Below, piece after piece: positions 60,140 to 64,000 of a stretch of 64,000 nt of DNA. Each line of letters opens with the position of its first letter. Position 1 is the stretch's first letter. This stretch comes from Amblyomma americanum (taxonomy: Eukaryota > Arthropoda > Arachnida > Ixodida > Ixodidae). The stretch spans positions 158,519,124-158,583,123 of the forward strand of contig NC_135498.1 of the NCBI RefSeq assembly GCF_052857255.1, in the 5' to 3' direction. The notes beneath the pieces are model-generated. The model saw only the letters and a program-made list of their open reading frames with translations, did no database searches and was not told the origin of the DNA. The translations under genes were made by a program, and so were the position numbers.

Positions 60140-60340
60140 GACGCCATCATCATCATCGACCTACGTCCACGGCAGGACAAAGGCTTCTCCAATATCCCTC
60201 CAATTAAGCCTGCCTTTGCCAGCTTCGGCCACCTCGTCCCTGCAAACTTCCTAATTTCGTCCGCCCACCTAATTTTCTGCTGCCACCCCTGCTGAGCTTG
60301 CCTTCTCCTGGAGCCCATTCCGTTGCCTTCAAGGCCTCTG
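60140..60340 (-). pseudogene. RTE-type LINE 3' end
   Basis: On the minus strand: IRWADEIRKFAGTRWPKLAK, then after a frame change NWRDIGEAFVLPWT and a stop. This is the familiar C-terminus of RTE-like LINE polymerases, followed by a GATGATGATGATG tail (60144-60157), the typical RTE microsatellite end. Severely 5'-truncated and dead. Confidence 0.75.
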
Positions 60341-62304
60341 TCACCCGAAAGAGAGCTGGGGGTGGGGAGGGTGATATCTGGAACTGTGCGAGGATATGCT
60401 GTCCGCCGCAAGTTCAGTACAAGGCTAATCAGGGATCACTGCAAAATGTTTTTGCCCCACTTTGGCCATAATCGAGTTGCTCATGATGATGATACAAGAA
60501 AAGTATCCCCCCCCCCCTCCCCGCCATGACTGCACAAAATCCTGTGCACCGTTCCTCTTCAACTCTGCGTAAAATTGTTCGCTACACCTCTACATCACCG
60601 GATACAGAAAGGAAAGAGGGAACGAACGGTGAGAGAAATATCAAATGACATTATGAGAGGATGTGCACATTGGTAAGGGAAGCGTAACAAAACGAGTAAG
60701 GGTGCCAACAAAAGAAAAGAAAGATGCGCGAACATTATCACCAGGAAGGCTCACCGCGGCCACCGGCGTTTGCTTGGCGGCGTGTGTACCCTACACAGGC
60801 AATAAACTCGGCAACAAAAAATGACCCATTACAGCGCTCGCGGTATGGTGGTATTGACCGAAGGCTTCAGAGCCGCGTCCACAAAGATGCCACGCAGAGA
60901 CTGCTGCTTGCAACTAAATGAGCCGAAAAACTCATCTCCAATATTAGGAATGGCATGCTGACACTGATAAAGAGATCAAGGGAAGCGGTGAAGCCACGTT
61001 CAGTCACCGTGCATGCAGCGACGGGCCCGCCAGACACCTTAGCTCCGTCAGAGCATGCATGTATGGCTCTGAGCTCCGTTATGCGACGCTTACGACGCGG
61101 GGATGCATTCCAGCCACGTTAGGGACGATGGTGAGGCTTGTGTATAGCGCTGCAGGGCATGCGCAAATGGCGCACTCAAAACCCTCGCAGATCGCAACAA
61201 TCTCGACACGAACGAGCAATTCACGTTGGGTGCATTTTTAACTCAAATCAGGGGGATGCTGCAGTATTCCTCAACAGATACACGCTGGGTACTAACAGTA
61301 AGAAAATTTCTCGACAGCTGCTGCTGCCACGACGGCCGTTGGGGTATCCTCAGTGCTTCTGCGAACGGCGTCGACTCCGTCTGAGGAAACAGCAGAATGA
61401 AGGAGATTAATGAGAATGGCGAAGCATATATTTAGAGGCCAACGTCCTACTTCCTCCGAGTGCGAGCCAAGGCGCAGCGATGCACGCTAACACGCGTCCG
61501 TGCAACCCGCCACCAGACTTGTACAGTAAGCCGGTCTCAACCGTATATGTATGTAAACAAGAAACACAACAACATTGGAACGAGTGGGTCCGTTACCCAG
61601 AAGGGTCGGTCATGGATAACTGATGGAAAAACTAACGATGAGTGCAGTGAATGTCTTTACGGGGCGACTTGGGCCCCGCACGACAGCGTGCAACTCCCAT
61701 CGGAAGTCCCGTCGGAACATCCTGCATCCATTCCTTGTGCTTATAGAGGCATGTTCTGCACTTTCTACTATAGTACAGGTGCCGACTGGAACAGTTTACA
61801 GGCACGAAATTGGCAATCACTCCATTTTAAGGGAATTCTTTTTTTTTATTCTGTGCAGTTCACCTCTCAATGAATTTGGTTCTCGAGTGGGAAGGCAGCG
61901 TTTCATTTAAGATTTCTCAGTGTGCATTTGCCCAGCGACAGCAGCGGATGGCCCACTTTCCAGACGGGCACAGCGCACAAGTTCAACCTGGGCCGGTGAA
62001 TGGCAGCTCTATTAGAAAGCGGAGTGGCATAGCCGATCGCTGTCACTAATTCGTCGCGAGGCGACGGCGAAAAGTCTGACTTTTTTTTTGTTTGCTTGTC
62101 TCAAACAAATGGTCTACGCTCAGAAGAAATTTCCCTAAATACCCATTTATGAAGGCGCGCGTCTTTATAAATTCTTCGCAGTTTTAAAATGAACGTCACG
62201 CACACTCAGGCCACAGCGCCTGAAAAATGGCGAAACGTTTCAGTGCGGAAGAGCGAACAAGCGCCATTCGCGCCTTTATTTTTATTTTTTTTCTTTCTTT
62301 CCCC
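60341..62304. other. Unassigned DNA
   Basis: No recognised feature. Frames 61460-61910 have no domain. Confidence 0.45.
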
Positions 62305-62351
62305 GGTAGTAGCGCATTCGGCGAATTTCTTCCGCCGAATGCGCTACTACC
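62305..62351. repeat. Perfect 19-bp hairpin
   Basis: GGTAGTAGCGCATTCGGCG (62305-62323) and its exact reverse complement (62333-62351), separated by nine bases. Confidence 0.95.
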
Positions 62352-63399
62352 TTCTGCCAATGGCTGGCGCAATGTTTTTTTTTTTTTTTCAGCCTGCTCC
62401 TCGCCCAAGAATCGAGCGAAACAACATGCCCTCAACGTGGCGACAGGTAAGCTTCGTCGCCCGTCCACATTTCACGAGGAACAAGCATTGGAGCAAGGAG
62501 TCACCCTCCTGGCCGTGTCCCTGCTCTTTCTCACTTTCATCGCGGCTGCGGGCGGGGTTCTCCCAACCAGTCTTGTTGCGGTGCTATAGTTGGCCGCAAT
62601 CCAAGGAAACCATAACGAAACACTTTGTCTCCTTTTTCTTTCGGACACGATTGAACCGATATGGAAAGGATGCGAGAACATAAAGAGCGTGTTCGTATTA
62701 TTTGTTTCTATTTGTTTTTTTCTCCTCCTGTTTCTGCGCGCCTGCGTCTGAGCCGCTCTACAATAGAATCCATCCCCCCCTTTTTTTTCTTTTTCCAAAA
62801 ATGCGCCACAAATGTGGCGCCTGCCAACCCTATTGACTGCGTACCGTCGAAGGTCCACCGTCGGCGATTGCCAAAATTTCCTGCGCACAACAGCCAGTCG
62901 GCGCCCAAGTCCGAAGGCCGGCACGATGTGCGAACCAGACCAGTGGGCAAACAGGGCCCTTCGGTAGTCGCGGCCGAAGTCCACTCTCCGCCGCCCTCAG
63001 AGAGCACGCCACAATGCCCATTCCTTTCGTCACAATCTCCTCTCCCGCGCAGTTCGGCTGCCGTGGGCGCCCAGCGTCGAACAAAAGGCCACGCCAGGCA
63101 CAAAGCACGGCCAGAACCAGACCGCGATGCCCGAGTCCGCCACTGGCCGGGTCGGATGCCTGCAGTCACGCGAGGCTTACTCCGAAACAAAGTGAAAAAA
63201 AAAAAAAAAAGCGCGAGATCGCAGCCGCTGGGGCTTGTGGCAGGCGCGACAGAGTGAACATTTTGTGCCGATTCCTTGCGCACAAATCCTTTTTATTTGA
63301 CATTTTCGTCACTGGCCGCCACCGCCTCCAACACCAAAGCCGTGTACGCATATTGTTTGCTACAGTTATTAGCGCTGACGTCACGAGAGGTAGGATGGA
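62352..63399. other. GC-rich block, no gene recognised
   Basis: Long frames on both strands (62661-63257 plus, 62708-63283 minus) overlap in a GC-rich segment with homopolymer runs. It might be a CpG-rich promoter region, but no exon could be defined. Confidence 0.4.
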
Positions 63400-63905
63400 A
63401 AGTTGGGCTAGTTGGGTTACGTTCATTTTAAAGGAAAAATACAGCGCGAGCAGAGACGACGGACGAAGAAGAGGTATACAACACAAGCGCTGTCTCGCAA
63501 CTAAAATTTTATTCAGGAGGAAAGCACATATAAAAGCGACCGAAAAAACGGCGAAGTCAGCAATCACATAAGGCAGTCAACGCAAGGAACCAACTCAAAA
63601 GCTGAAAAGATAGCGCGGGGCGCCCTTTTCTATGACCCATGGCAAATCAGGTATTGTCCCAGAACCGTCTCTCCGCATCAAATAATGCATGTGATAGAAG
63701 GTTGGCTGATGCCCACGATAATTTTCTTCTTTATAAAAAACGCTTCCATAATCTCTCTGGTACGCTGGTCCTGGTGCCGATACAGTACCTCGGTTTTTTT
63801 TTTTTCAAATATCGCCTTACAGTTCTTTTTATCTTCGCACTGAGCGCAATGTTTAGATACATCTCACGATACAGCGCCCGGTTTGTCCGATATACAGGTG
63901 CCGGC
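63400..63905 (-). pseudogene. Penelope-like element 3' fragment (GIY-YIG end)
   Basis: On the minus strand from about 63895 the sequence gives YIGQTGRCI, the core of the GIY-YIG endonuclease found at the C-terminus of Penelope-like elements. It then has several stops and weak similarity (AERRFWDN region). A tail follows with AATAAAATTTTAGTTGCGAG, related to the repeats at 9650-9815 and 10055-10215. RT is absent, so this is a dead fragment. Confidence 0.55.
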
Positions 63906-63937
63906 TAATACCCTCGAGAAGCTAAAGTAACGAAACT

Positions 63938-63959
63938 GGGGGGGGGGGGGGGGGGGGGG
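63938..63959. repeat. Poly-G run
   Basis: 22 consecutive G. Length in the assembly may be unreliable. Confidence 0.9.
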
Positions 63960-64000
63960 AAATTCCTAGGAAAAGAATACGGCTCCGCTAAGCTGATGGA

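Noticed and set aside
62661..63283. 198- and 191-residue frames on opposite strands
   Set aside because: Mutual overlap in GC-rich DNA with homopolymer runs and no motif; composition explains them.

Overview
The window looks like intergenic or intronic DNA from an ixodid tick, probably a metastriate. The reasons are: Ruka-type tRNA-derived SINEs (a family described in ticks, recognised here from memory), tick-like LINE tails, three Ty3/gypsy LTR retrotransposons, simple repeats, and almost no convincing host coding sequence. No database search was possible, so family names are recognition by eye.

Layout. 527-5802 (-) is a nearly complete short-LTR Ty3/gypsy element with gag, a frameshifted pol, and one in-frame stop between RNase H and integrase. 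5803-13500 holds small repeats: a palindromic tandem array, a SINE-like unit with a hairpin, a foldback hairpin, an inverted pair of retroelement tails, a Ruka-like SINE and a LINE RNase H fragment. 13527-14275 is a TTGA microsatellite followed by a LINE reverse transcriptase fragment. 15500-21420 holds MITE-like elements, SINEs and a CTATAGA-rich repeat. 22570-22970 contains the one candidate host first exon. 24918-25051 is a TA-flanked MITE. 27850-30545 is a dense nest: two copies of a SINE-like family, a foldback element carrying a SINE, and a LINE tail. 33600-36040 is a non-LTR retrotransposon interrupted by a 5'-truncated gypsy copy (34231-35394). 36198-43482 (+) is a complete, young Ty3/gypsy element with 904-bp LTRs, disabled by one missing base in pol. 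45000-64000 is mostly unassigned DNA with two more Ruka-like SINEs, an LTR-like repeat pair, a tandem SINE-like pair, an RTE-type LINE tail and a Penelope-like element fragment.

How the parts work together. In both larger gypsy elements gag encodes the particle protein and zinc knuckle, and pol (protease, reverse transcriptase, RNase H, integrase) is reached by a -1 frame change just before the gag stop. All three gypsy insertions carry 4-bp flanking duplications (CCTT, CATA, CGAT). SINEs and MITEs have no enzymes and would depend on LINE or transposase proteins made elsewhere. The best leads are the canonical A-AAA-AAC slippery site, the truncated gypsy copy bounded by an apparent target duplication inside a LINE, the foldback transposon carrying a SINE, and several dispersed repeat families I could not name. 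I did not find a novel multi-gene host system.
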